From positions 124,001 to 188,000 of the forward strand of contig CP085711.1 of NCBI GenBank assembly GCA_023823795.1: a stretch of 64,000 nt of DNA. Reading direction: 5' to 3'. Position 1 is the stretch's first letter. The number at the start of each line of letters is the position of its first letter. Origin of the DNA: Bacillus sp. F19 (lineage in GTDB: Bacteria; Bacillota; Bacilli; Bacillales; Bacillaceae). The notes beneath the pieces were generated by a model that had not been told where the DNA came from, ran no database searches, and saw only the letters and a program-made list of their open reading frames with translations. Below, piece by piece: positions 8,222-17,030 of the stretch. The position numbers were made by a program, and so were the translations under genes.

Positions 8222-10828
8222 ATGAAAAAAATTATGAAAGACCAAAACGTATTAAACGAAGAAGTAAAAACGGTAAAAAATGATCCTTTTAATGTGGAAA
8301 TGGATCGCCGCACCTTTTTGCAGAAGACCACGATTTTTGTTGGAGCTGCTGCCATAGGATCGACTCTAGTAAACTCAATTCCTGGTTTACCAGCTAGTGC
8401 AGCATCTAGTGCAGCATCTAGTTCATCCATCATGAAACCAGCAGGGGCAGAAAACCCTATCTTCAGCTTTATGTCCATATCTGACATACATGTCAATACA
8501 ACGAATCTTGCTGAGGCGTTGAATGACTCTGTTGCTAACAATGTCAGTGCTATAGTTTCAAATGGGGATATGGTCAATTATCAAAGAGATGATGAATATG
8601 ACACTGTCATAAATGCGATGAATGCAACAAAACATGCTCCAGTATATTATACAATTGGAAACCACGAGTATGACTACGATCCTGATTTCAACATATCCAA
8701 GAATAGATATTTAAAAAAGACAGGAATGCCGGGATTGTATTATGATAAGTGGATCGAAGGTTATCATTTCATTTTTTTAGGATCAGAGGAAAAATGGGCA
8801 TTTATTTCCGACGAGCAGATCAGTTGGTTAGAGAGCAAGCTAGCTTCCAATGCCGACCCAAGCAAGCCGATTTTTCTGTTCTTGCATCATCCATTAGACG
8901 CAACTGTATCTAAATCATATCCATCGGATGGTTATATCGGAGTTGATTTTTTACAGCAGCAGAAAATCAAGAAAGTTTTGGCGAAATATCCACAGGCTAT
9001 TTTAACAACAGGGCATCTCCATAATGATATTAGATTGGAAAACAATTTATATAGCAAAGAATTCTCAGCAGTAAGAGATGGATTTGTTACTGGCGCTGGC
9101 TGTCAAGGTTTAATATTTGATGTGTATAAAAACAAGGTGCAAATTAGGGGCAGGCACTTCAATACGTTAACAACAATATGGAACGGTACGATACTACTGA
9201 AACCGAATAAAAAAGGTGCGTACGAAGCCGAAGATGGTGTATTCGCTTACGCAACCATGAGCGATGACGTCAATGCGTCTGGTAGTAAGGTTGTCAATAT
9301 GAACGATGGACGAGCATATTTGGAAATGCTCAGGGTTGACGGAGGAGCATCTGGCGGCAATAAAATATTGAAAATAGGGTATGCTACCGATGCTGCTAAT
9401 GCTTCGATGGGGGTATATGTAAATGGAACCAAGGTACAGACGCTTAGCGTTCCGACTACCGGAGGAATGAGTTCATATAACGATCTGGCGGTTGCTATTG
9501 ATCTGAATCCGGGTCCAAATAACAAGATCGTCATAAAAAGCGATGGCAACGCAGCGGGCATGAACATAGATAAATTACAAATTATGAAAAGTACCGATCC
9601 CAGCACGATGTGGGGATTTAACGGCAATGGCAACGACAGTATCAAGAATGGGTTAATTGCAACCTTGCATGGAAGTGCTGCCTATGATAAGACGGATAAA
9701 ATGGAAGGTTCAGCTTCGCTCAGCCTGAACGGTGCTGACGGCAATTATGCGAGCGCAGGCCTTGCATCAACCAAAAGAGACGATGTAACGCTAACAGCTT
9801 GGGTGAAGTGGAATGGTGCAACCTCAGGATCTCAACAAATATTGTCCAACGGAGATGGCCGTACCAATGGATATTCAATCGTGCTGGATCATGACCAAGG
9901 CGATAAGGTGTCCATTGCGATCAACGGTCAGAAGATCCTTGGATCGCAGACTGCGTTGACTGCAGGACAATGGACCAATATTACTGCGGCAAGAAGAAGC
10001 GGAACCTGGGAGCTTTATATCAATGGCAACAGCGTACCAGTAACCAACAAGAACACAACTCCTGCCAAACCTAGAACGGGAACGTATATCGGTGCAGACA
10101 GCAGCGGCAAACATGTCTTCAATGGAAATATCGATGCTGTTAGGATTTACAATCATGCATTGTCCACCGATCAGATAAAGGCGATTGCCAATGAGACTTC
10201 TGACGCTAAGTTGGAAAGCATCACAATTACAAATCTGCCAACAAAGCGGATTTATACTATAGGGGAAAAAATTAATATCAGTGGCATGACCGTTGTTGGT
10301 ACCTATAGCGACGGTTCTACACAGAATGTGAAGGTAAGTGCTGACAACATAACCGGCTTTAAAAGTATTGCTGAGGAAATGGGTCAGACCGTAACGTATA
10401 CGGTAGGTGGAAAAACTGCTTCATTTACAGTAGATATATATACGGTAAAGCCTGGTGTACAATCAGTACCAGGATTGATACTAGCTTCAAGCTATAATGC
10501 AATGTCTAGTGTAATCCCTACCGATGACGGACAGATGGTAGTTTATCTAACCAAAAACACCTGGTTGGACTATGTTGTGAATGTAGAGAGTACAGGAACT
10601 TATCGTGCAGATTTCCTGGTAGCAGCACCTGGTGATGGAGCAATAGATTTTATTGTCGATGGTGTTTACCAGAAAACAATATCTTTGCCGAGTACCGGTG
10701 GCTGGACTTCCTGGAAGACTAGATCAGATACTGTAGAACTAAGCAAAGGCGCGCATACTGTAAGGTTAAAAATAAAGCAAGCGGGATTTGACTTCCGTTC
10801 GTTTGAATTGGTAAAGATGAATGATTGA
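8222..10828 (+). CDS. Tat-exported multidomain metallophosphoesterase, MPE-T1
   Basis: An 868-residue protein with a twin-arginine signal (MDRRTFLQK, Arg 29-30, then a hydrophobic stretch and an ASA-type site near 60). The calcineurin-like domain has D88-x-H90, G115-D116, GNHE, HH and GHLH. CBM6/35-like, LamG, Ig-like (Big_3) and CBM6-like domains follow. The first 71 residues are identical to the protein at 61686, whereas the catalytic domain resembles the Sec-type MPE1. It is therefore a leader/passenger chimera with its junction at about 8435. The TGA at 10826 interrupts a frame that continues downstream. The role is extracellular phosphate-ester hydrolysis of unknown substrate, exported folded. 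Confidence 0.85.
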   Translation: MKKIMKDQNVLNEEVKTVKNDPFNVEMDRRTFLQKTTIFVGAAAIGSTLVNSIPGLPASAASSAASSSSIMKPAGAENPIFSFMSISDIHVNTTNLAEALNDSVANNVSAIVSNGDMVNYQRDDEYDTVINAMNATKHAPVYYTIGNHEYDYDPDFNISKNRYLKKTGMPGLYYDKWIEGYHFIFLGSEEKWAFISDEQISWLESKLASNADPSKPIFLFLHHPLDATVSKSYPSDGYIGVDFLQQQKIKKVLAKYPQAILTTGHLHNDIRLENNLYSKEFSAVRDGFVTGAGCQGLIFDVYKNKVQIRGRHFNTLTTIWNGTILLKPNKKGAYEAEDGVFAYATMSDDVNASGSKVVNMNDGRAYLEMLRVDGGASGGNKILKIGYATDAANASMGVYVNGTKVQTLSVPTTGGMSSYNDLAVAIDLNPGPNNKIVIKSDGNAAGMNIDKLQIMKSTDPSTMWGFNGNGNDSIKNGLIATLHGSAAYDKTDKMEGSASLSLNGADGNYASAGLASTKRDDVTLTAWVKWNGATSGSQQILSNGDGRTNGYSIVLDHDQGDKVSIAINGQKILGSQTALTAGQWTNITAARRSGTWELYINGNSVPVTNKNTTPAKPRTGTYIGADSSGKHVFNGNIDAVRIYNHALSTDQIKAIANETSDAKLESITITNLPTKRIYTIGEKINISGMTVVGTYSDGSTQNVKVSADNITGFKSIAEEMGQTVTYTVGGKTASFTVDIYTVKPGVQSVPGLILASSYNAMSSVIPTDDGQMVVYLTKNTWLDYVVNVESTGTYRADFLVAAPGDGAIDFIVDGVYQKTISLPSTGGWTSWKTRSDTVELSKGAHTVRLKIKQAGFDFRSFELVKMND

Positions 10829-11250
10829 AAATTAAACAGCATCACAGCACCTGCACCGGTAACAGTGGCCATCGGGACGGCGAAGACAGCGGACGCCCTT
10901 GGATTGCCAACGACAGTAGACTAGGTTACCGATTCAGGCAGCCACCCCATTCAAGCCAAAGTGACATGGAATGTAGATGCTTCAAACTATGATCCCACTT
11001 TAAAGACTGTACAGACCTTCACTGTAAATGGAACTGTAACTTTGCCAAATGGGGTGGAAAATCCCAATAACGTGCCTTTGACAACCAGCATTAGAGTAAC
11101 TGTTAATAGTATCCCACAGTCTCAAATGACGGAAACAGCGACAAGTCAGGAAACAAGTGCCGCTAATAATGCAACATCCATGGCGATTGACGGAGACCCA
11201 CAAACGTTTTGGCATACAAAGTGGGATAAATCTGATGTTCTCCCCCAATC
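10829..11250 (+). pseudogene. Decayed 3' continuation of MPE-T1 (Ig-like and discoidin-like modules)
   Basis: In frame with the upstream gene, this encodes KLNSITAPAPVTVAIGTAKT and on through a Big_4-like Ig domain, interrupted by TAG at 10922 (TTG in the homologue). It then enters the start of an F5/8C-like domain (QMTETATSQETSAANN, shared with 34190-34300). The match ends at about 11250, where unrelated sequence begins, so the rest was lost. Confidence 0.8.
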
Positions 11251-11330
11251 AGATCAGAACAAAGAGCAGTCGCTTTTTTACTGGTAAGATCCGAAATGTT
11301 CTAAAAATGATTGATGTAGATAATCAGAAA

Positions 11331-11365
11331 CCCAGCATCTTCACATGAGAAGATGCTGGGTTTTT
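11331..11365 (+). terminator. Strong intrinsic terminator
   Basis: CCCAGCATCTTC and GAAGATGCTGGG form a 12-bp perfect stem followed by TTTTT. Confidence 0.9.
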
Positions 11366-11367
11366 AA

Positions 11368-12186
11368 GGTTAGATGTGCAAAATATCGCCTAAAATAAGT
11401 GCAAAATAACTCCTAAAGTGACACCCCGAAGATAATTCAAGTGGAAACATTATCAACCTGATATTATTTTATTATCCGTTCGATGGTACCTACGGTATAA
11501 CCTCAGTTTTCGTGATTCAGTCGAAATGATGGAAGAACGTGGACTATCTATGGCTCATACAACCATTATGCGTTGGGTTCATCAATATGGACCTGAATTA
11601 GATGAACGAGTACGACGTTGTCTTAAACCAACCAATGATTCCTGGAGAGTCGATGAAACCTATCTGGAAGTCAAAGGTCAATGGATATATCTGTATCGTG
11701 CCGTTGATTCAGAAGGGAATACGATTGATTTTTATCTAAGTAAAGCAAGAAATAAACAAGCAGCCAAGCGCTTTTTTAAGAAAGCCTTGGCTTTTTCGCA
11801 CGTTTCTAAGCCTCGTGTGATAACCGTAGACAAGAACCCAGCTTATCCCAGCGCTATCCAAGAGTTAAAAGAAGAAAAGCAGATGCCTGAAGGCATCCAA
11901 CTAAGGCAAGTGAAATATCTCAACAATATCGTAGTTCAGGATCATCGCTTCATTAAAAAACGAATTCGCCCGATGCTTGGATTAAAGTCCTTGCGAACTG
12001 CTAAACGAATTATTGCGGGGATAGAGGCTATGCACATGATCAAAAAAAGACAGACTCTCCAAAGGGAGAAGTCTGTCCAAAATCAAAAAGAATTCATTCA
12101 TAAATTGTTTGAATTAGCTTCATAAGCTAGCAATTTAAGGAAATTGACACTCTATGTTTCTATCGAGTATTTTTTGCACCAGAACC
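11368..12186 (+). mobile_element. IS6-family insertion sequence
   Basis: The right end at 12186 reads, on the minus strand, GGTTCTGGTGCAAAAAATAC, a typical IS6/IS240-type terminal repeat. A weaker match (GGTTAGATGTGCAAAATA) at 11368 is the probable left end. The transposase reads left to right between them. A lone copy of the right end occurs at 36130-36202. Confidence 0.7.
11436..12125 (+). pseudogene. IS6-family transposase, 5' end damaged
   Basis: The DDE integrase core is complete: WRVDETY, a VDKNPAYP stretch and VQDHRFIKKR. The frame can be followed upstream of ATG 11526 to FKWKHYQPDIILLSVRWYL (from 11436), the usual IS6 N-terminus. A TAA at 11433 precedes it, and loss of one T near 11437 explains the missing start. 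Translation from ATG 11526 would give only 199 residues, lacking the N-terminal DNA-binding part. Probably inactive in trans. Confidence 0.8.
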
Positions 12187-12512
12187 GAATCCTCCGATAA
12201 CATGCTGCTTAGAATCGATTCTATAATAATGATCAGTCCCCAGTATTCCTAAAACAACCCTTTAGATTAATGGGATTCATCTATATCTTTGGTGCTATAC
12301 ATCTAAAACAAAAGGCACATACAAATTATAACATTTGATGAGCAGTCAAATAAAGAAATAGGCATTAAACTAATATAGTAGCTTGCCATTTGAGGATGAG
12401 CTTACAGCCGGTGATTGGCTAGTGGATATTTTCCATTTTGCCAGTGCCGGTTTTTTTTGTTGGATAATAATGGATAAATAGATTCTTTGAAATAAAGGAA
12501 GGTGGCGTTTCC
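12187..12512. other. Gap with a terminator-like hairpin
   Basis: No gene is seen. An imperfect GC-rich stem (CCGGTGATTGGC/GCCAGTGCCGG) followed by eight T lies at 12412-12465. Confidence 0.5.
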
Positions 12513-13043
12513 GTGGATGAGGTATTGGAAAAAGTAGAGGAGTGTAGAACGTATTTTGATGGACATCAATCTCCCTGGAAAAAATGGAATTAAGGTTACG
12601 TCACGCGTGAAAAGTCAGTATCCGAATTGCCGTGTTCTTGTGTTGACGATGTTTGAAGATGATTAATACTAAATGGAAGCACTGCGGGCGGGTGCAGATG
12701 GCTATGTATTGAAGGATTCGCCATCTGAACAAGTGGAGGCGGCCATTCGAATGGTATCACTAGGAGATTCTATTATTCATCCTCGCATGACCAAAAAGTT
12801 AATTACATATCATCACCAGCAAACGTAATCCGAATCAAATGAAAATACTTTGACCGAGCGAGGAAAAGAAATACTGTTTGAATTGGTCAAAGGTCTTAGC
12901 AACAAGGAAATCGCTGAAGCGCTATTTATCAGTGACAAGACCGTCAAAATTCACATCAATAAGATTTTTAAAAAGCTGAATGTGAAAAGCGTTCACAGGC
13001 AGTCATTTATGCCGTTCGAAATCAACTTGTTCCATTTTCTTAA
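12513..13043 (+). pseudogene. NarL/LuxR-type response regulator, multiply broken
   Basis: The receiver-domain core VLMDINLPGKNGIKV (phospho-acceptor Asp), VLVLTMFEDD and YVLKDSPSEQVEAAI is readable from about 12552. The LuxR-type helix-turn-helix is TERGKEILFELVKGLSNKEI and onward to KLNVK. Three in-frame stops (TAA 12664, TAA 12670, TAA 12826) interrupt it. Frameshifts near 12552 and 12983 complete the damage; the second would restore the normal end (SQAVIYAVRNQLVPFS, TAA 13041). The first about 35 receiver residues are absent. No partner kinase is present. Confidence 0.85.
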
Positions 13044-13090
13044 AGAACTATCCTGCGCTATTTAAGGTGCGGATAGTTCTTTTGTTTTAT
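13043..13090 (+). terminator. Terminator after the response-regulator remnant
   Basis: Arms AAGAACTATCC and GGATAGTTCTT, followed by TTGTTTT. Confidence 0.85.
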
Positions 13091-13094
13091 GTTG

Positions 13095-13222
13095 CCATAG
13101 AACCAAAAGCTATAGCAATTATACCTTTTGATTAATTTTCAGAAAAGTGAAAATGAGAGATGATAAAGATAGATTTGAAGTTTACTAGTTTTAATTTATT
13201 TTTTTATAAGGAAAAGGAGATA
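13095..13222 (+). promoter_or_regulatory. Upstream region shared by the two subtilase genes (copy 1)
   Basis: ATAGAACCAA, then after a variable stretch TTAATTTTCAGAAAAGT followed by GAAATG-like sequence and TTTACTAGTT, matches 16893-16985 upstream of the second subtilase. Conservation of blocks between divergent spacers points to a shared promoter or regulator site. GAAAAGGAGATAGG before 13228 is the ribosome binding site. Confidence 0.5.
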
Positions 13223-13227
13223 GGTTC

Positions 13228-16200
13228 ATGAAAAAAGGAAAAATGAAGGCATGGAAAGTCATGACCACGGCAGCGATGACTTCCTTATTATTTTCATCAC
13301 TTACCGTTTTTGCAGAAGGTGATGTAACGCCAGTTGATTCGCCAATGGCTAAAGAAATGGCGGAACAGGGAGGACAATTATTTTTTGATAAGGATAAGAT
13401 CGAAACAGGTCAAAAAGATTCACTATATAAAGACGTCAAAAAGGAAGGTTTTGCTAAAGCATATAAACCGAATGATACGGTTCGCTTAATCGTAGAAGTT
13501 GAACAGCCAGCAGAAATTAAGCAAACAGCCAAAAGCAAAAAATCTTTATATAAACAAAAACAAGATAAAGTAATCGAACAAATCTCAAATGAAAAAAATT
13601 CGAAATCAAATGCTCCTATTAAAGTGAAGCATCGTTTTTTCAAAGGGTTTAACGGATTCAGTGTAGAAACAGAGTTCCAAAATATAAAAGATATCCAGTC
13701 TATTCCTGGGGTTACGAATGTCCATATCGCCAGAACTTTCCAGGAAAATATGGCAGCAAGTAAAGAATTAGTACAAGCTCAAAAAGTATGGGAGCAATAT
13801 GGCTATAAAGGTGAAGGATTAGTAGTAGCGGTCGTAGATTCCGGGATTGATTATACGCACAAAGATATGACATTATCTGACACAGCCAAAGCGAAGGAAA
13901 AATGGACTCAAGATAAAATTAATCAAAAATTTGCTGAGACAGACGTAAACGAAATTTGGTATTCCGACAAAGTTCCAACAGGATATGATTGGGCAGACAA
14001 TGATACGGATGTCATTCCGGGAACAAATGGCAGTCCGCATGGTACACACGTGGCTGGTACAATTGGAGCAAGTGGAGACGAAACGAAAGATGGAGTCGAG
14101 GGTATTGCACCAGGTGTTCAACTATTAGCTGAGAAGGTATTTTCAGATAATGGCGGCGGTGCCTATGAGGATGATATTATCGCTGGAATTGAGCATGCAG
14201 TCACAATGGGTGCAGATGTAATTAACATGAGTTTAGGTGTCGATGCAGGCTATGTAGATGAAGAATTTGATCCGATTCAAAAAGCCATTCGAGTTGCGAC
14301 AGAACAAGGCACCCTTGTTGTAGCAGCAGCCGGAAATTCAGCCTACAGTACGAAGAATAATATCATTCTCTCTTCATTAAAACCATATGCAGAAAATCCT
14401 GATATTGGAACAGTTGGTGCACCGGGTGTAAGTCCATATGCTCTATCGGTTGCTTCCTATGAAAATACGAAACTTCATTTAAATGCATTAGCAGATGCAA
14501 GTGGTTTTTCGGTGCCGTTCAAAGATCAAACGCAATTTCCAGCATCGTATAATTTTAAAGTCTCTAAGGTTCTTTCGCCAGATGTACCTTATGACTTGGT
14601 ATATGTTGGGGAAGGAAAGAATGCATCAGATTATCCTAAAGGCAAAACTGACTACATTGCTGTGGTTAAACTATTAAATTCATATAGTACGGTTTCAACC
14701 ATTCAGTGGGAAGCTAAGAGAGCAGGAGCAAAGGCAATTATTATGATACCACCTGCAAATTGGTCAGATTATACTACTCTGCCAGTAACGCCAACTGCAG
14801 CACCAACGGCGTCAACAAGTAAAGCTGCAGGTGAAGCATTGTTAAGTAAAATGGGTAGTCTGCCAAGCGGTCAATATTTAAGTATGAAATATACAGGCGG
14901 TACTTGGGTAGAGAATCCAGCGAAGGGCACCATGTCCTATTTTTCATCCTTTGGTTCTCCAAGTACATTAGATTTTAAACCAGAGATTTCTGCTCCTGGA
15001 GGAAATATTTATTCAACTATACCAGGTAATGATTATGAAGTAATGAGCGGTACATCGATGGCAGCTCCTCATGTTGCAGGCGGTTCAGCATTGCTGCTGC
15101 AAGCCTTATATGAAAAAGGGTTATCTCATTCAAAGAATACAGCGTTAAAGGCAAAAATTGCATTGATGAATACATCAAAGGTAGTAGAAGATCCTCGTAC
15201 GAATAATAAGGTACCGTATTCTCCTCGTGTCCAAGGATCCGGCTTAATGCAAATTCAAAATGCGATTAAAACGCCTGTTATTGTCACCAGCAAAGATACT
15301 CCGCTAGAGCAAGCAGGAGCAGTTGCGTTAAAAGAGATTAAGGGCAACAATGCGCATTTCAAGTTGAATGTGGAAGCTCTTAAAAACGCAGATGTAAAAG
15401 AATTGGAGTATACCGTGTATGTAGATGTTTTGACGGATGAAACAGAAACAAAAGAATTTGACTTAGACAATGATGGAACGTTGGATTCCAAAGAATATTT
15501 AACTTTAACAAGCAAGCGTGTACAAGGGGCTACCTCATTAGTGAACGGGGAAGCAGTCACTCATACACAAGGAACGAATATAAAAATTAAACCGGGGCAA
15601 GAAAAAGATCTGGATGTAACGCTTTTATTACCGAAGAACTTAAAGAAAAATGCGTTTGTTGAGGGCTATGTTCGCTTAGTCCCAACTGGCAAAAACAGTA
15701 ATGCAGCAGTTCCTTTAACTGTTCCATATATGGGCTTCTATGGAAAATGGGATGAACCACGAAATATCGATGCACCTGCATGGGAGAAGGAAGCATTTGT
15801 AGGATATACTGCCCTTTGGGATGAGAATTCAGAAAGTTATCCTTTGGGATATAACCCATATACTGGAAGGTTCAGTCTTAACCATATTGCATTCTCGAAA
15901 AACTATATACTCGATGGCATCTATCCGTCATTCCAAGCCTTACGTAATTTAGACAAAGCTGAAATGTATATTGAAGATCAATCTGGAAATCTCATTAAAA
16001 ATTTAGGCGATTTTAGTGAGTATACTGGTACTCCATGGAAATTTAGAAAAAATATCATGTCATATGGGGATACAAAGTATGGCGGATATAAATGGGATAT
16101 GAAAGACTCATCTGGACAATATGTACCTGATGGTGTGTATCAATATGTTATCAAAACAACATTAGATAATCCAAACGCAAAACCACAGATTGTCAAAATG

Positions 16201-16764
16201 CCAATTACGGTAGATTCCGTCGCTCCGACCGTTTCAGATATTGAGGTAACACCAAAGAACGGAAAATATGAAATTGCCTTCCATGCGGAAGATAATGCAA
16301 GTGACTTTAATTCTGCTGTTGTTTATGTAAATGGTCAATATCATGAAGTGCCGCCTGAGCAAAAATCTCTAACTGTCAATACAGAGCCGAAAGGTATGGT
16401 CATTTTAGCTATTGATTATGCAGGAAATATATCTTGGACTACGTGGGGAGATCAAAGCTATAATAAGCAAAGTATGGCCATTCAAACCATTGGTATAACC
16501 CCGACTGCTGGTCTTAACCAAAATAAGTCAGCAAGTATTTCTGCGTGGGCTTATAACAGAGTAGACTGGACGATTCATGTTAGAAATGCAAGCGGGCAGA
16601 TTGTAGATTCATCTACAGTGAAAAATGAACATACATTAAAAGCAAAATGGACACCTGATAAAGATCTTCCAAGCGGCACATATACGATTTCAGTAGATGT
16701 CGCTACAAAAGACGGCTTTAAAGTGACAACCACACCTAAACAAGTAACGGTTCTCCAGCCATAA
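13228..16764 (+). CDS. Secreted S8 (subtilisin-family) serine protease with PA domain
   Basis: An 1178-residue exported protease. A signal peptide covers about 1-31 and an I9-like propeptide about 70-170. The catalytic triad lies at D204 (VVDSGID), H271 (PHGTHVAGT) and S610 (GTSMAAPHVAGG). A PA-type insert (about 410-560) sits between His and Ser. Downstream are Fn3-like domains of the kind in cell-envelope proteinases and Vpr/C5a-peptidase relatives. No LPXTG, SLH or dockerin is visible, so it is probably released. Regulation may be shared with the next gene, which has a similar upstream region. It has its own terminator. Confidence 0.92.
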   Translation: MKKGKMKAWKVMTTAAMTSLLFSSLTVFAEGDVTPVDSPMAKEMAEQGGQLFFDKDKIETGQKDSLYKDVKKEGFAKAYKPNDTVRLIVEVEQPAEIKQTAKSKKSLYKQKQDKVIEQISNEKNSKSNAPIKVKHRFFKGFNGFSVETEFQNIKDIQSIPGVTNVHIARTFQENMAASKELVQAQKVWEQYGYKGEGLVVAVVDSGIDYTHKDMTLSDTAKAKEKWTQDKINQKFAETDVNEIWYSDKVPTGYDWADNDTDVIPGTNGSPHGTHVAGTIGASGDETKDGVEGIAPGVQLLAEKVFSDNGGGAYEDDIIAGIEHAVTMGADVINMSLGVDAGYVDEEFDPIQKAIRVATEQGTLVVAAAGNSAYSTKNNIILSSLKPYAENPDIGTVGAPGVSPYALSVASYENTKLHLNALADASGFSVPFKDQTQFPASYNFKVSKVLSPDVPYDLVYVGEGKNASDYPKGKTDYIAVVKLLNSYSTVSTIQWEAKRAGAKAIIMIPPANWSDYTTLPVTPTAAPTASTSKAAGEALLSKMGSLPSGQYLSMKYTGGTWVENPAKGTMSYFSSFGSPSTLDFKPEISAPGGNIYSTIPGNDYEVMSGTSMAAPHVAGGSALLLQALYEKGLSHSKNTALKAKIALMNTSKVVEDPRTNNKVPYSPRVQGSGLMQIQNAIKTPVIVTSKDTPLEQAGAVALKEIKGNNAHFKLNVEALKNADVKELEYTVYVDVLTDETETKEFDLDNDGTLDSKEYLTLTSKRVQGATSLVNGEAVTHTQGTNIKIKPGQEKDLDVTLLLPKNLKKNAFVEGYVRLVPTGKNSNAAVPLTVPYMGFYGKWDEPRNIDAPAWEKEAFVGYTALWDENSESYPLGYNPYTGRFSLNHIAFSKNYILDGIYPSFQALRNLDKAEMYIEDQSGNLIKNLGDFSEYTGTPWKFRKNIMSYGDTKYGGYKWDMKDSSGQYVPDGVYQYVIKTTLDNPNAKPQIVKMPITVDSVAPTVSDIEVTPKNGKYEIAFHAEDNASDFNSAVVYVNGQYHEVPPEQKSLTVNTEPKGMVILAIDYAGNISWTTWGDQSYNKQSMAIQTIGITPTAGLNQNKSASISAWAYNRVDWTIHVRNASGQIVDSSTVKNEHTLKAKWTPDKDLPSGTYTISVDVATKDGFKVTTTPKQVTVLQP

Positions 16765-16775
16765 ACCGATTGCGG

Positions 16776-16807
16776 CCCAAGTGAGGATAACTCACTTGGG
16801 TTTTTTC
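16776..16807 (+). terminator. Terminator after subtilase 1
   Basis: CCCAAGTGAG and CTCACTTGGG form a perfect stem followed by TTTTTT. Confidence 0.92.
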
Positions 16808-16884
16808 ATGCCCGGTGCATGGTGCTATATCTATACGCAAAAGATGAATGATTAAACAAAAAGTCGCGGAGTAGTACTTTTGTT

Positions 16885-17025
16885 TTATACTGATATAGAA
16901 CCAATAGGTGCAAAATTTACTTCTTATGTTTAATTTTCAGAAAAGTAGAAATGTGGGATAATTGTCGAAACATAGTTTGCTAGTTCATTCATTTTTTAAT
17001 GAAAAATAATATTGGAGAAGGAGAT
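16885..17025 (+). promoter_or_regulatory. Upstream region shared by the two subtilase genes (copy 2)
   Basis: Conserved blocks ATAGAACCAA, TTTAATTTTCAGAAAAGTAGAAATG and GTTTGCTAGTT match 13095-13195. AGAAGGAGATG before 17031 is the ribosome binding site. Confidence 0.5.
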
Positions 17026-17030
17026 GCGGT

